The notes: generated by a model not told the origin, from the letters alone. DNA of 40,546 nt from Candidatus Saccharimonadales bacterium (GCA_036397795.1 DASWIF010000015.1:1-40546), one strand, 5' to 3'. Shown: positions 1-8,032, numbered from the stretch's first letter. Made by a program: numbers and translations.

Positions 1-1
1 C

Positions 2-910
2 GTTCAGATCTTTGCCTCACAACAGCGGAGTTATAGAGACTTGCCAATCAGGTACATGGAGAACACGACGGACTATCGGGATGAAAAATCCGGCGAACTG
101 CATGGTCTCAGCCGGGTGCGGTCATTAACCCAAGACGACAGCCATGTCTTTTGCACCGATGACCAGCTTGAACAAGAAGTCGGACGATTGCTTAAAGCCG
201 CCAAGACCATGTACTCGGAGCTTGCCATTGCTCTTAAATTCCGTCTGTCGTACCGTGACGACAGCGATGCCTATCTGGGCGATAGTGGTCTGTGGCAGCA
301 CTCGCAGGCAATCCTCAAAAAATTGGCCGACAACAACAAGCTCGATTATTACGAACAGGCCGGTGAGGCCGCCTTTTACGGGCCGAAAATCGACTTTATC
401 GCCATCGACGCTCTGGGGCGGGAGTGGCAGGTGGCTACCGTTCAGTTGGATTTCGTCCAGCCCCAACGATTCAACTTAAACTACACCGATGCCGACGGCC
501 AAGCACAGATACCGGTCATGATCCACTGCGCCTTGCTCGGCACGATCGAACGTTTTTTAAGCGTGTATATCGAACACACCGCCGGCCGATTCCCGTTTTG
601 GCTGGCACCTGAGCAGATTAGAATTTTGACGGTTAACGATAGCGTCAAGGCTTACGTCAAAGAGGTGTCTAACCGGCTAAACGACGTAGTTTTAATGAAA
701 CCGCTTAAATACAATGAGCTACGTTTCGAGGTGGACGATCGCAACGAGTCTTTGGGCAAGAAAATCCGCGAAGCCGAGGAGTCCAAGGTGCCGGTCATTA
801 TTATTCTCGGGCCCAAAGACCAGTCGGTTAAGAAAGTCAGCATCAGACTAAATAATAAAGAGCAAACGGTGGGCTTAGAGCGGCTGGACGAGCTGCTTCT
901 TAAGCTGTGA
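2..910 (+). CDS. thrS: Threonine-tRNA ligase, C-terminal part (5' end outside the window)
   Basis: Charges tRNA-Thr with threonine in the cytoplasm. The frame is open from base 2, so the gene is cut by the window edge; about 302 residues remain. Visible are class II motif 2 (SGELHGLSRVR, then TQDDSHVFC) and motif 3 (GTIERFL), followed by the C-terminal anticodon-binding domain starting near APEQIRILTV. The N-terminal TGS and editing domains and motif 1 lie upstream. A TTG near base 41 reads as a possible start but is internal, because the residues encoded before it (VQIFASQQRSYRDL) match the family. The stop overlaps the GTG of the next gene by 4 bp, suggesting translational coupling. Confidence 0.96.
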   Translation, partial: VQIFASQQRSYRDLPIRYMENTTDYRDEKSGELHGLSRVRSLTQDDSHVFCTDDQLEQEVGRLLKAAKTMYSELAIALKFRLSYRDDSDAYLGDSGLWQHSQAILKKLADNNKLDYYEQAGEAAFYGPKIDFIAIDALGREWQVATVQLDFVQPQRFNLNYTDADGQAQIPVMIHCALLGTIERFLSVYIEHTAGRFPFWLAPEQIRILTVNDSVKAYVKEVSNRLNDVVLMKPLKYNELRFEVDDRNESLGKKIREAEESKVPVIIILGPKDQSVKKVSIRLNNKEQTVGLERLDELLLKL

Positions 911-1518
911 ACGGTAATAAACTTAAACTAGCCCTTGATTTTGACGACACTTTAAAACCTTTCTTGAGACCGTGGTTTGATTGGCACAATGAAACTTATG
1001 AGACTAGCCACGAGGTGCACGAAGTAACTGAGTATGACCTCGGCTCGCTGATGGGACTTAGCAACCAAGAACTACAGAGGCGGGTCGATGAGTTTCAAGA
1101 TTACGAGATGTCGACGGCAAACATTAATATTTTTCCGGAGGCAATCGAAGTACTTAAATCGCTACAGCAATTTTTTCAATATGTAATCATAACTGCTCGT
1201 AAACGGCGGTTTAAGCCCTATACCCTAGATCAACTTCGGCTCGGGATGCCAGATATAGAGTTTGAGATTTATCACCGAGAAGACTACGAGGGGCTGAAAA
1301 TGAGCAAAGCGATATTCGCTAAAACGCTGGGCTGTATCGCGCTGGTTGAAGACCATCCCGGCCACGCGCACGAGGCTCACGAACTGGGACTAGGCGCGAT
1401 ATTATTAACAGCCCAACCAAACCTCAGCTACATCGGGCCAGTTGAGAGGGCGGACAGTTGGTCTCGTGTTGACGAACTGCTACGCCAGATATACAACTCT
1501 GCTACCGGCTCATCATGA
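907..1518 (+). CDS. HAD-superfamily hydrolase, 5'(3')-deoxyribonucleotidase-like
   Basis: A 203-residue protein with HAD motif I at residues 11-15 (DFDDT: nucleophile Asp11, acid Asp13), motif II in IITAR near 94-98, a lysine region (KMSKAIF) and motif IV-like VEDHPGH near 147-152. The layout recalls NT5C-type deoxynucleotidases and related small HAD phosphatases; the substrate cannot be read from sequence. It starts with GTG overlapping the thrS stop (GTGA), so it is probably co-transcribed with thrS. Its end overlaps the convergent pgeF-like gene by 17 bp. Family call is firm, substrate call is inference. Confidence 0.8.
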   Translation: MNGNKLKLALDFDDTLKPFLRPWFDWHNETYETSHEVHEVTEYDLGSLMGLSNQELQRRVDEFQDYEMSTANINIFPEAIEVLKSLQQFFQYVIITARKRRFKPYTLDQLRLGMPDIEFEIYHREDYEGLKMSKAIFAKTLGCIALVEDHPGHAHEAHELGLGAILLTAQPNLSYIGPVERADSWSRVDELLRQIYNSATGSS

Positions 1519-2257
1519 CGATGTTCAAAAATCGTCGGGCAGTCGATAACTTTGCTTGGTTATGGATAAAGTTTGATTCCAGCTCGGGTGCCTCGACGGT
1601 ATTTCTGGGGTCGAGGTCGATATTTTGCCGATTTACGCCTAGATTGGTTAGCTGATTAATATTAAAGCCTTTCAGGTCGATATGGTAGCCTGCCTTGTCT
1701 TTTAATAAATAGTCTTTCCAATCCGGGTCTCTAACCTGGGAAACCGCTTTAAAAACGTAGTATTTAGCCGGGATACCCGGGCCGAAATGAGCCAGTAGAT
1801 TAGTCGGATTGCTATCAAACCGGGCGCGCATTTGATCAACTAGCTTTATCAGCAGTCTGGCGTCTGTCGATTGCCATCCCATATGCGCCAGCGCTAATAC
1901 TCGGTTAATGGGATCATGTATGGTGACAGCGTAGCAATCTGCCGTGGGTAGGATTAAAGCCACGTTTGGCAAATTGGTAACAACGGCGTCAACAATCGGC
2001 GCCGATTGTCGGTTAATCTTAGGGCGGGTCTTGTCGAGCCTGTCGACGATTTCAACCGCGTCGTAGATGTTTCCAGGTTCATGGCCGATTCTCATAAAGG
2101 CATAGCCCTTTATCGGCCAGTCTAGCCGCGCCAAGAAGCGATTAATGTTGTCGTTAGTCTGCTGCTCGTTGATATGGCCGAAGCTCGTGTGCCCATCTCT
2201 TTTATCGGAAGTTGCTTGCCAAACACCACTGGCCGGAAATAATTCAGATCCTCTCAT
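1502..2257 (-). CDS. PgeF/YfiH family (DUF152, laccase-domain) protein, divergent
   Basis: A 251-residue protein of the family once called polyphenol oxidase, now linked to purine nucleoside phosphorolysis/deamination and to removing misincorporated residues from peptidoglycan precursors. The family landmarks are present in altered form: TADCYAV (Cys108), AHMGW (His125, family usually AHAGWRG) and a histidine at 59 in RIGHEPG standing in for the NQVHG motif, so the zinc-binding His/Cys/His set can be assembled. The usual C-terminal Cys-Thr is replaced by DPRNT. Convergent with the HAD gene (17-bp tail overlap) and divergent from the alkyltransferase-like gene, 11 bp away. Fold call good, activity uncertain because of the divergence. 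Confidence 0.75.
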   Translation of the reverse strand: MRGSELFPASGVWQATSDKRDGHTSFGHINEQQTNDNINRFLARLDWPIKGYAFMRIGHEPGNIYDAVEIVDRLDKTRPKINRQSAPIVDAVVTNLPNVALILPTADCYAVTIHDPINRVLALAHMGWQSTDARLLIKLVDQMRARFDSNPTNLLAHFGPGIPAKYYVFKAVSQVRDPDWKDYLLKDKAGYHIDLKGFNINQLTNLGVNRQNIDLDPRNTVEAPELESNFIHNQAKLSTARRFLNIVMMSR

Positions 2258-2268
2258 AGCGGGGATAA

Positions 2269-2601
2269 TTGTATCATTGGAGGGTGAGCGATTTTAAAGA
2301 CGACGTTTACGACTTAGTCTCAATCATCCCAGAGGGCAAAGTAATGACTTACGGCCAGATTGCCGCCCTGTGCGGCCGTCCACAGGCTGCCCGCATTGTC
2401 GGCGGATTGGCGCATTTTGGACCGCCAGAGCTGCCGTGGCAACGTGTTGTAAATAAAAACGGCGGTCTAGCCTCTGGTTACTATGGCGGTAAGCCAGGCC
2501 ACAAACAGGATCTAACGGCTGAAGGAGTAATCGTCGATAACAACTATCAAATCGAAATTAATAAGTATATTTGGTGGCCACCGCCAAGAGAACAAAAGTA
2601 G
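2269..2601 (+). CDS. Alkyltransferase-like protein (ATL), MGMT family without the catalytic cysteine
   Basis: About 110 residues matching the DNA-binding domain of O6-alkylguanine-DNA alkyltransferase: a Tyr motif (MTYGQIA, Tyr28), the Arg-finger helix (AARIVGG) and the active-site segment reading PWQRVV where true transferases have PCHRVV. The Cys-to-Trp change is the hallmark of ATL proteins, which bind O6-alkylguanine without repairing it and flag it for nucleotide excision repair. The start is uncertain: TTG at 2269 or GTG at 2284, the latter with GGAGG touching it, too close for a normal ribosome binding site. Four bases separate its stop from miaA. Confidence 0.85.
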   Translation: MYHWRVSDFKDDVYDLVSIIPEGKVMTYGQIAALCGRPQAARIVGGLAHFGPPELPWQRVVNKNGGLASGYYGGKPGHKQDLTAEGVIVDNNYQIEINKYIWWPPPREQK

Positions 2602-2604
2602 ACT

Positions 2605-3522
2605 ATGACCGATAAACCGTCCATTTCTAATGCTCGACTGACAGCCGCATCGACAAAGCCGTTGGTTGTTATTGTCGGCGAAACCGGCAGCGGTAAATCG
2701 TTACTGGCCTTAAAATTGGCAACGCTACATAACGGTGAAATAATTTGCGCTGACTCCAGAACCATTTATAAAGGTATGGATATAGGCACCGCTAAACCCA
2801 GCAAGGCCGATCAGGCTAAGGTAAGGCACCACCTGCTTGATATCGTCCAGCCAAACGAAATTTTTACCGTAGCTGATTTTAAGCATCGGGCTGTCAATGT
2901 CATTAATGAAATCAGGCAAAGCGGCCGCCTGCCCATTATGGTAGGCGGTAGCGGTCTGTACGTCGACTCGGTCATATTCGACTATGCTTTTAGAAGTCGA
3001 TATAACATCAAAATCAGGCAAGAATTATCGAAAAAGAACCTTATGGAGCTTAGACAATTGGCGGTTGATGAGGGATTTACAACATATTATAACAGCAGTA
3101 ATAGGCGTCATTTAGTCAGGCTTTTAGAATCTGGTGAGTCAACAAACAACGACAGAGCCCAGTTAATAAACAATGTTGTAATTATTGGCCTTTCACTTAA
3201 TCGAGCACGGCTCAGAGCCAACCTGAAGGCCCGAGTAGAGACGATGTTCAGGGCCGGTTTACGACGGGAAGTAGAAGACCTCGTAAAAAAGTATGGTTGG
3301 CAGCAAGAGGCTTTAAGCGGCATCGGTTACCGCGAATTTGAGCCATACTACCAAAAAAAGATTAGCATGTCTGACGTCAAACGGAATATATTTCAACACA
3401 GTTTAAACTATGCTAAACGACAGCGAACTTGGTTTAAGCGCAATTCCGAAATCAAGTGGTTTGACAGCCACCATAAAGTCAGTCGATATCTTAAGAAACA
3501 GTTACAAACCAAGTATAATTGA
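2605..3522 (+). CDS. miaA: tRNA dimethylallyltransferase
   Basis: Transfers a dimethylallyl group to N6 of A37 in tRNAs reading UNN codons. The 305-residue protein has the P-loop GETGSGKS at 25-32 (family usually GPTASGKS), the conserved CADSRTIYKGMDIGTAKP stretch that contacts tRNA and catalytic Asp, HHLLDIVQP, and the GGSGLYVDSV motif, followed by the C-terminal GIGYREF and KRQRTWFKRN segments. Length fits the family. It starts three bases after the ATL stop and ends eight bases before murT, so it probably belongs to a short operon on this strand. Confidence 0.95.
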   Translation: MTDKPSISNARLTAASTKPLVVIVGETGSGKSLLALKLATLHNGEIICADSRTIYKGMDIGTAKPSKADQAKVRHHLLDIVQPNEIFTVADFKHRAVNVINEIRQSGRLPIMVGGSGLYVDSVIFDYAFRSRYNIKIRQELSKKNLMELRQLAVDEGFTTYYNSSNRRHLVRLLESGESTNNDRAQLINNVVIIGLSLNRARLRANLKARVETMFRAGLRREVEDLVKKYGWQQEALSGIGYREFEPYYQKKISMSDVKRNIFQHSLNYAKRQRTWFKRNSEIKWFDSHHKVSRYLKKQLQTKYN

Positions 3523-3529
3523 AGCCTGA

Positions 3530-4816
3530 ATGAAATTTTGGCAGCGTATTACAGTTCTATTTGCGAAAACGGTTATCATCGGCCTGCGCTTGATTGGCCG
3601 TCACGGCACCGCCTTGCCCGGCCTGGTTGCTGAGCGGCTGTATCCTGGACTGTTAAGCAAGCTGATAGGCCAGTTAGAGCAAGGTGTAGTTTTAATAACT
3701 GGCACTAACGGCAAGACCACAACTGCGAAGATTGCCCGTACTTTGCTAGAGCACCGTAACTTAAGGGTTCTCTCCAACCGTTCTGGTAGCAACTTTACCA
3801 GGGGAATTCTAGCCAGCGTTATGGAACAAGCTACATGGAGCGGGCGGCTGGAGTTTGATATCGCCGTTTTTGAAGTCGACGAAGCCTATGCTCGATTGGT
3901 CGCTCGAGAAGTCAAACCGGTCGTCATTGTCGTCTTGAATGTTATGCGGGACCAGTTAGATCGGTATGGAGAGATTGATAAAACGGCTAAGTTGATTGGC
4001 CAAGCGCTCGAGCAGTCACACGCGGCGGTACTCAACGCCAATGATCGGCCCGTGGCCGACCTCGGAACTAAACTAAATGATGATAAAAGAACAACGTATT
4101 TTGGAGTTTCACCCCAGTTACAAACACTCTTACCGTCGGACGAGGGTTTGTTGGTTGGTCCCATGAAAAGTCATCGACAGCCGTCACCAGACGTACTGCT
4201 TAGGCAGTTTGATGTAAGCGGCCAAGCCGAATTTTTGGCTGACGGGTTGTCGCACAAGACAAACTTACAATTTTCAGGTATCCATAATGCCCAGAACGCG
4301 ACCGCGGCCCTGGCATTGATAAATCATCTCTATGGCGCCATAGACCCGGGGGATATGATAGCTTTGAGCCGGGTACGACCAGCCTTTGGTCGGGGCGAGG
4401 AAGTAATCATTCATGGTGTCAAAGCCCGGCTAGCCCTAATAAAAAACCCCAGTGGCTTCAACCAAAACCTAAAAGCCTTCTGCCAGCCGAAAGTCGGCGG
4501 TGTTTTAATTATCATAAATGACCGTTACGCCGACAGCCGCGACGTGTCCTGGTTGTGGGATGTGGACTTGTCACCCCTGTCTCAGATAGCGGGCCGGATT
4601 ACGGTGAGCGGTGCCAGGGCATACGATATGGCTTTGCGGCTGCAATATGAGGGTATGTTATCGGACCCCGAGATGTCACTAAGCTCAGCTCTAAAACGGG
4701 CAATCGATGCCACACCGCTAACAAAAGAACTATTGATTCTGCCGACTTACACCGCGATGCTTGAAGCTAGAAGGCTACTATCCAAAACGGCCGAATTAGA
4801 GAAAATATGGCAGTAA
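3530..4816 (+). CDS. murT: Lipid II isoglutaminyl synthase, Mur-ligase subunit
   Basis: With GatD it amidates the D-Glu residue of lipid II, giving D-isoglutamine in the peptidoglycan stem peptide. The 428 residues show a Mur-ligase ATP-binding loop TGTNGKTTT at 57-65, the central-domain FEVDEA and NVMRDQLDRYGE motifs, and the C-terminal DUF1727 block (NPSGFNQNL, then INDRYADSRDVSWLWD) whose Asp belongs to the amidotransfer site. Oddity: the Cys4 zinc ribbon known in Gram-positive MurT is absent; only one Cys (AFCQPK) exists in the protein. Overlaps gatD by 10 bp, as expected for a stoichiometric complex. Confidence 0.92.
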   Translation: MKFWQRITVLFAKTVIIGLRLIGRHGTALPGLVAERLYPGLLSKLIGQLEQGVVLITGTNGKTTTAKIARTLLEHRNLRVLSNRSGSNFTRGILASVMEQATWSGRLEFDIAVFEVDEAYARLVAREVKPVVIVVLNVMRDQLDRYGEIDKTAKLIGQALEQSHAAVLNANDRPVADLGTKLNDDKRTTYFGVSPQLQTLLPSDEGLLVGPMKSHRQPSPDVLLRQFDVSGQAEFLADGLSHKTNLQFSGIHNAQNATAALALINHLYGAIDPGDMIALSRVRPAFGRGEEVIIHGVKARLALIKNPSGFNQNLKAFCQPKVGGVLIIINDRYADSRDVSWLWDVDLSPLSQIAGRITVSGARAYDMALRLQYEGMLSDPEMSLSSALKRAIDATPLTKELLILPTYTAMLEARRLLSKTAELEKIWQ

Positions 4817-5523
4817 AGATTATTAATTTAGCCCAGCTTTATCCTCGTGAGATGAACATCTATGGAGACACCGGCAACATCAAAGTCCTTCTTTGGCGGC
4901 TTCAGCACCGGGGTTTTAAAACCGCCCTCAGGCCGCTTAATATCGGTGATAAGTTACCGGCTGATACCGATATTATTGTGGGTGGTGGCGGACAGGACTC
5001 AGGCCAGGGTAAGATCATGCCGGACCTGCTTAAAAAAGGGGATGAGCTAAGGGCGATGGCGGGTGATGGGGTGACTATGCTTTTAGTCTGCGGCTTGTAC
5101 CAGCTGTTTGGGCACCGTTTTGTAACTGACGAGCAACAAGAAATTAAGGGCATATCGGTTTTCGACGCCGAAACCTTGGCTGGCCAACGGCGGTTAATCG
5201 GTAACATTGTGGTTCAGTCGCCCTTTGGCCGATTGGTTGGCTTCGAAAACCATAGTGGATTGACCAAACTGGCAAACGATCAATTACCGCTCGGCAAGGT
5301 CATAAAAGGCCAAGGTAACGATGGTTCATCCGGAAAAGAAGGTGCGGTAATGCACAATGTTTTTGGTACCTATCTGCACGGACCAATCTTGCCAAAAAAT
5401 CCCAGATTTGCCGACGAGTTGTTATTAAGAGCGATCAAACGGCGTTACGGCGCGAGTGATTTATCCGAGATTGATGATTCGCTGGCGCTTAGAGCGGCTG
5501 ATATCGCGGCCAAACGGCCCTGA
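4807..5523 (+). CDS. gatD: Lipid II isoglutaminyl synthase, glutamine amidotransferase subunit
   Basis: Hydrolyses glutamine and feeds ammonia to MurT. The 238-residue class I amidotransferase-like (CobB/CobQ type) protein has the nucleophile Cys95 in LLVCGLYQLFG and catalytic His191 in GTYLHGP, matching the Cys94/His189 pair known for GatD. The opening INLAQLYPREMNIYGDTGN is characteristic. It starts inside the murT 3' end (10-bp overlap). The gene ends at 5523; the next gene has its own promoter, so the murein operon appears to close here. Confidence 0.93.
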   Translation: MAVKIINLAQLYPREMNIYGDTGNIKVLLWRLQHRGFKTALRPLNIGDKLPADTDIIVGGGGQDSGQGKIMPDLLKKGDELRAMAGDGVTMLLVCGLYQLFGHRFVTDEQQEIKGISVFDAETLAGQRRLIGNIVVQSPFGRLVGFENHSGLTKLANDQLPLGKVIKGQGNDGSSGKEGAVMHNVFGTYLHGPILPKNPRFADELLLRAIKRRYGASDLSEIDDSLALRAADIAAKRP

Positions 5524-5533
5524 ACAATTATTA

Positions 5534-5562
5534 TTACAAAACCTACCACTTCTTGTTACAAT
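5534..5562 (+). promoter_or_regulatory. Sigma70-type promoter of the wHTH gene
   Basis: TTACAA (5534-5539), 17-bp spacer, TACAAT (5557-5562). Transcription would start near 5569, just before the AAGAGGTGA ribosome binding site at 5571-5579. Confidence 0.6.
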
Positions 5563-5589
5563 GGTGATAATAAGAGGTGAATTGGCTCC

Positions 5590-6183
5590 ATGATTGAGCA
5601 GCTCTTTGGTTCAAAAACCAGAGTAAAATTACTCCAGTTGTTCATGAGTAATCCCAACCGGGCATTTTATGTCCGTGAAATTACTCGGAAAATTGACGAG
5701 CAAATAAACTCGGTTCGGCGTGAACTTGCTAACCTGCTTAACATTGGCATAATTAAGTCTGAAGAGAGTGAAAACAAACTTTATTACGAGGTTAATCAAA
5801 AATATCCTCATTACGCTTCGCTCAAATCAATCTTCACCAACAAAAAAGCTATGGCCCAAAGCGAATTTAAGCTACCACAAAGCGGTATCGCGGCAAAACT
5901 GTCTGAGCTAGGATCGGTCGAGCTGGCGATTTTAAGCGGTACGTTTACGCGAGACGACCAGGCTGGCGCCGATCTATTGATAGTAGGTGATGTTAATCGA
6001 AGCAAATTAGCTAAGTTAATCCAAGAACTTCAGGAAGAAGAAGGCCGCGAACTGGACTTTGCGGTCATGTATCCGGAGGATTTTGACTACCGTCTGAGTG
6101 TTAAAGACCGGTTTATTATTAATTTATTGGGTTCTAAAAAGACTATCGTGATCGATACAAAATCACGCATAAAACAGGAGTAG
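5590..6183 (+). CDS. Winged-helix transcriptional regulator with C-terminal nucleotidyltransferase-like domain
   Basis: A 197-residue protein. Residues 1-75 form an ArsR/MarR-like winged helix (FGSKTRVKLLQLF, then FYVREITRKI and a basic recognition helix). The rest (about 85-190) resembles the degenerate nucleotidyltransferase-fold partner found fused to such winged helices in CPR genomes; the GS...DxD metal motif is not intact (LSGTFTRDDQAGADLLIVG). Probable DNA-binding regulator; ligand and targets unknown. ATG with AAGAGGTGA ten bases upstream. Four bases separate it from the MBL-fold gene, so the two are probably co-transcribed. Confidence 0.75.
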   Translation: MIEQLFGSKTRVKLLQLFMSNPNRAFYVREITRKIDEQINSVRRELANLLNIGIIKSEESENKLYYEVNQKYPHYASLKSIFTNKKAMAQSEFKLPQSGIAAKLSELGSVELAILSGTFTRDDQAGADLLIVGDVNRSKLAKLIQELQEEEGRELDFAVMYPEDFDYRLSVKDRFIINLLGSKKTIVIDTKSRIKQE

Positions 6184-6187
6184 ATAA

Positions 6188-6808
6188 GTGGAAATTTCGT
6201 TTTTAGGCGCCAATGCGCTAGCGCTCAATACCAAAACGGCTAAAATAATCGTCGACCCAGCGGTGCCGGGCTTGAAAGTCGACGCCGCAAAAGCTGATAT
6301 CATCTTGTTGACTCAACCATTTGACATCAGCCCAAAAGAGAGCCAGCTGGTCATAAATACGCCCGGTGAATATGAAGCCAAAACCATATCAATCAAAGGC
6401 ATTGCCTCGCGGGCTCATGTAGAAGACGACGGCCAGCAAGGCGCGACTATTTATCGAATCGACACCCCAGCAGCCCGGGTCGGCATAGTCGGTCACATCC
6501 ATCCCAGTTTGTCAGACGAACAACTTGAGGCTCTGGGGACACTTGACGTTTTGATAGTCCCGGTTGGCGGGCACGGCTACACGCTCGACGCTGAAGGTGC
6601 CGCCCAAGTTGTACGTGCCATTGAACCTCGGGTGGTCATTCCTACCCATTTTGCCGACAAGTCGATCAAGTACGAAGTCCCCCAGTCCGAACTAAAGGAG
6701 TTTACCGATGAGCTCGGAGTTCCACTGCAGGAAGAACAGCGTTACAAAATAAAGCCCGGCTCGTTACCCGAGCAGCTAACAGTAGTTGTTTTGAGCCGGA
6801 CCAGCTAA
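6188..6808 (+). CDS. MBL-fold (UlaG-like) protein without the canonical metal motif
   Basis: A 206-residue protein of the UlaG/YycJ-like metallo-beta-lactamase fold group: the start MEISFLGANALAL, the strand IIVDPAVPG, and the late VIPTHFADKS segment are typical. Where active enzymes carry HxHxDH, this one reads LLTQPFDISP, so the main zinc site is missing and hydrolase activity is doubtful. A histidine in VGGHGYTLD and another in IPTHF remain. Starts with GTG four bases after the regulator stop, so it may be the regulator's partner. Function not known. Confidence 0.72.
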   Translation: MEISFLGANALALNTKTAKIIVDPAVPGLKVDAAKADIILLTQPFDISPKESQLVINTPGEYEAKTISIKGIASRAHVEDDGQQGATIYRIDTPAARVGIVGHIHPSLSDEQLEALGTLDVLIVPVGGHGYTLDAEGAAQVVRAIEPRVVIPTHFADKSIKYEVPQSELKEFTDELGVPLQEEQRYKIKPGSLPEQLTVVVLSRTS

Positions 6809-6843
6809 TATAAGCTTAAGCCCAAACAATCTATTTAAATTAA

Positions 6844-7047
6844 TTACTTGGCGTTTTGAAGAACACCTTTTTTCTTAAGCGTACGGATAGCTTGGGTGGA
6901 TAATTTCATAGTAACTTTCTTGCCATCCATCATGAAAGTTTTCTTCTGTAAGTTTGGCTTCCAGACTTTTTTAGTCTTTTTCTGGGAAAACGGAACATTG
7001 TGCCCAAATTGTTTGCCTTTGCCGGTGATATCGCATTTCTGTGCCAT
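6844..7047 (-). CDS. rpmB: 50S ribosomal protein L28
   Basis: 67 residues beginning MAQKCDITGKGKQFGHNV with the GKxxxxGxxVSxxxxKT-like pattern, then RxWxPNLQ-like KKVWKPNLQKK, and the C-terminal TKAIRTLKKKG-like region (STQAIRTLKKKG). A structural protein of the large ribosomal subunit. Single-gene unit on the minus strand with its own good promoter at 7081-7109. Confidence 0.95.
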   Translation of the reverse strand: MAQKCDITGKGKQFGHNVPFSQKKTKKVWKPNLQKKTFMMDGKKVTMKLSTQAIRTLKKKGVLQNAK

Positions 7048-7080
7048 TTAATGTTTTCCCTAAAACTTAGCAGATTAGAT

Positions 7081-7109
7081 ACTACTGTTTATACCCGTAT
7101 CTGTCAACT
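7081..7109 (-). promoter_or_regulatory. rpmB promoter
   Basis: On the minus strand: TTGACA (7109-7104), a 17-bp spacer and TAGTAT (7086-7081), followed by about 30 bases of leader to the rpmB ATG. Confidence 0.75.
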
Positions 7110-7134
7110 GACTGGCAATTTAGACAAATTGTTA

Positions 7135-7140
7135 TAATGA
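7135..7140 (+). promoter_or_regulatory. -10 box placing a leaderless start for the M50 gene
   Basis: TATAAT ends seven bases before the ATG at 7147, so transcription should begin at or next to the start codon. No convincing -35 is seen. Confidence 0.5.
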
Positions 7141-7146
7141 GCGGCG

Positions 7147-7770
7147 ATGATTGAACTTATTATTATCATAGGCGGCATTTTATTGTCGATTACCATCCAC
7201 GAGGCCGTTCATGCTTTCACCAGTCATTGGCTAGGCGATGACACCGCTATGCGCTTGGGTCGTTTAACCCTTAACCCCCTGGCCCATATTGACCCTTTTT
7301 CGACTATCCTCTTGCCTCTTGTTCTGGTGGCTTTAAACTTCCCACCGTTTGCGGCAGCTAAACCGGTGCCGTTTAATCCCAGCCGGGTCAGGGGTGGCGA
7401 GTACGGTGCGGCGCTAGTCGGCGTTGCCGGGCCGCTGTCTAATTTGCTGATCGCAGTTTTGGTGGGCTTGTGGGGCAGGTATTTTATTGGGTTTGACGGC
7501 GGGGTGGTATCAGACATTCTTGGTCTGTTAGTCCAGCTAAACTTGGCTCTTTTTGTCTTTAATATGATTCCTTGGCCGCCGCTCGACGGTTCGCGTCTGC
7601 TGTATGCCTTTGCCCCTGATGGCCTGAGGCGGATAATGTCCCAAATAGAAAGCTTGGGTCTAGCTGGTATTGGTGTGTTTATGTTCGCGATCTTTCCTCT
7701 GTTATCGCTGACGTTTGTAAGGGCCGTAGAAGTATCATACGAGCTTATCACTGGCGTACATTTGCTATAA
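7147..7770 (+). CDS. Site-2 protease family (M50) membrane metalloprotease
   Basis: A 207-residue integral membrane protein. The zinc motif is HEAVH (His18, Glu19, His22) in the first transmembrane helix, and the third zinc ligand region is NMIPWPPLDGSRLL near residues 140-153, as in the short SpoIVFB-like/Rv-type M50B group without a PDZ domain. Other hydrophobic segments lie around 45-60, 90-110 and 170-190. It cleaves substrates inside the membrane; the substrate is unknown. The stop codon overlaps the -10 box of the downstream 6S-like RNA. Confidence 0.9.
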   Translation: MIELIIIIGGILLSITIHEAVHAFTSHWLGDDTAMRLGRLTLNPLAHIDPFSTILLPLVLVALNFPPFAAAKPVPFNPSRVRGGEYGAALVGVAGPLSNLLIAVLVGLWGRYFIGFDGGVVSDILGLLVQLNLALFVFNMIPWPPLDGSRLLYAFAPDGLRRIMSQIESLGLAGIGVFMFAIFPLLSLTFVRAVEVSYELITGVHLL

Positions 7771-7771
7771 T
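7766..7771 (+). promoter_or_regulatory. -10 box of the 6S-like RNA
   Basis: A perfect TATAAT overlapping the M50 stop codon; transcription would start at about 7778, the first base of the closing stem. The -35 region is poor. Confidence 0.6.
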
Positions 7772-7777
7772 AAGTAA

Positions 7778-7929
7778 GCCCTGCGATAGTGGCGTAAATG
7801 GGACTTTTTCCTAACAAATTATTATCGGGAGCCCAAATGGTTTGTCGCCGTGGCAACGAACTGCGGGTACCCACCTGGCTTTCTCAGGAATCAAGTTTCA
7901 CCTGCGTCCCTAGTCGCGGGGCTGTTTTA
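7778..7929 (+). ncRNA. ssrS: Probable 6S RNA
   Basis: Likely mimics an open promoter and sequesters sigma70 RNA polymerase. What is seen: a -10 box exactly one helix-turn upstream; 5' GCCCTGCGA (7778-7786) pairs with 3' TCGCGGGGC (7914-7922), making a long closing stem; the tail TGTTTTATT follows directly, acting as terminator. The interior has an internally looped rod: GGGAGCCC/GGGTACCC arms, an apical GTTTGT...ACGAAC hairpin, and the CCTGG...TCAGG small hairpin on the 3' side of a large central bulge, the 6S architecture. No reading frame fits. The class is called from structure and remembered sequence style, so another structured RNA is possible. Confidence 0.6.
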
Positions 7930-7979
7930 TTAAAAGTGAAATGACGGGGAGCCGGGCATTGATCGCTCAGCAGAGTGTC

Positions 7980-7997
7980 ATCGCTTGGCCAAGCGAT
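7980..7997. repeat. 18-bp perfect palindrome between 6S-like RNA and tRNA-Pro
   Basis: ATCGCTTGGCCAAGCGAT is perfectly self-complementary. GATCGCT at 7961-7967 can also pair with AGCGATC at 7992-7998, so two hairpins compete. No T-tract follows. Could be an operator or an RNA processing site; function unknown. The rest of 7930-8054 shows nothing else. Confidence 0.5.
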
Positions 7998-8032
7998 CGA
8001 AACTCAAACTGCCAATTAGTGTTTTAGGGGCC

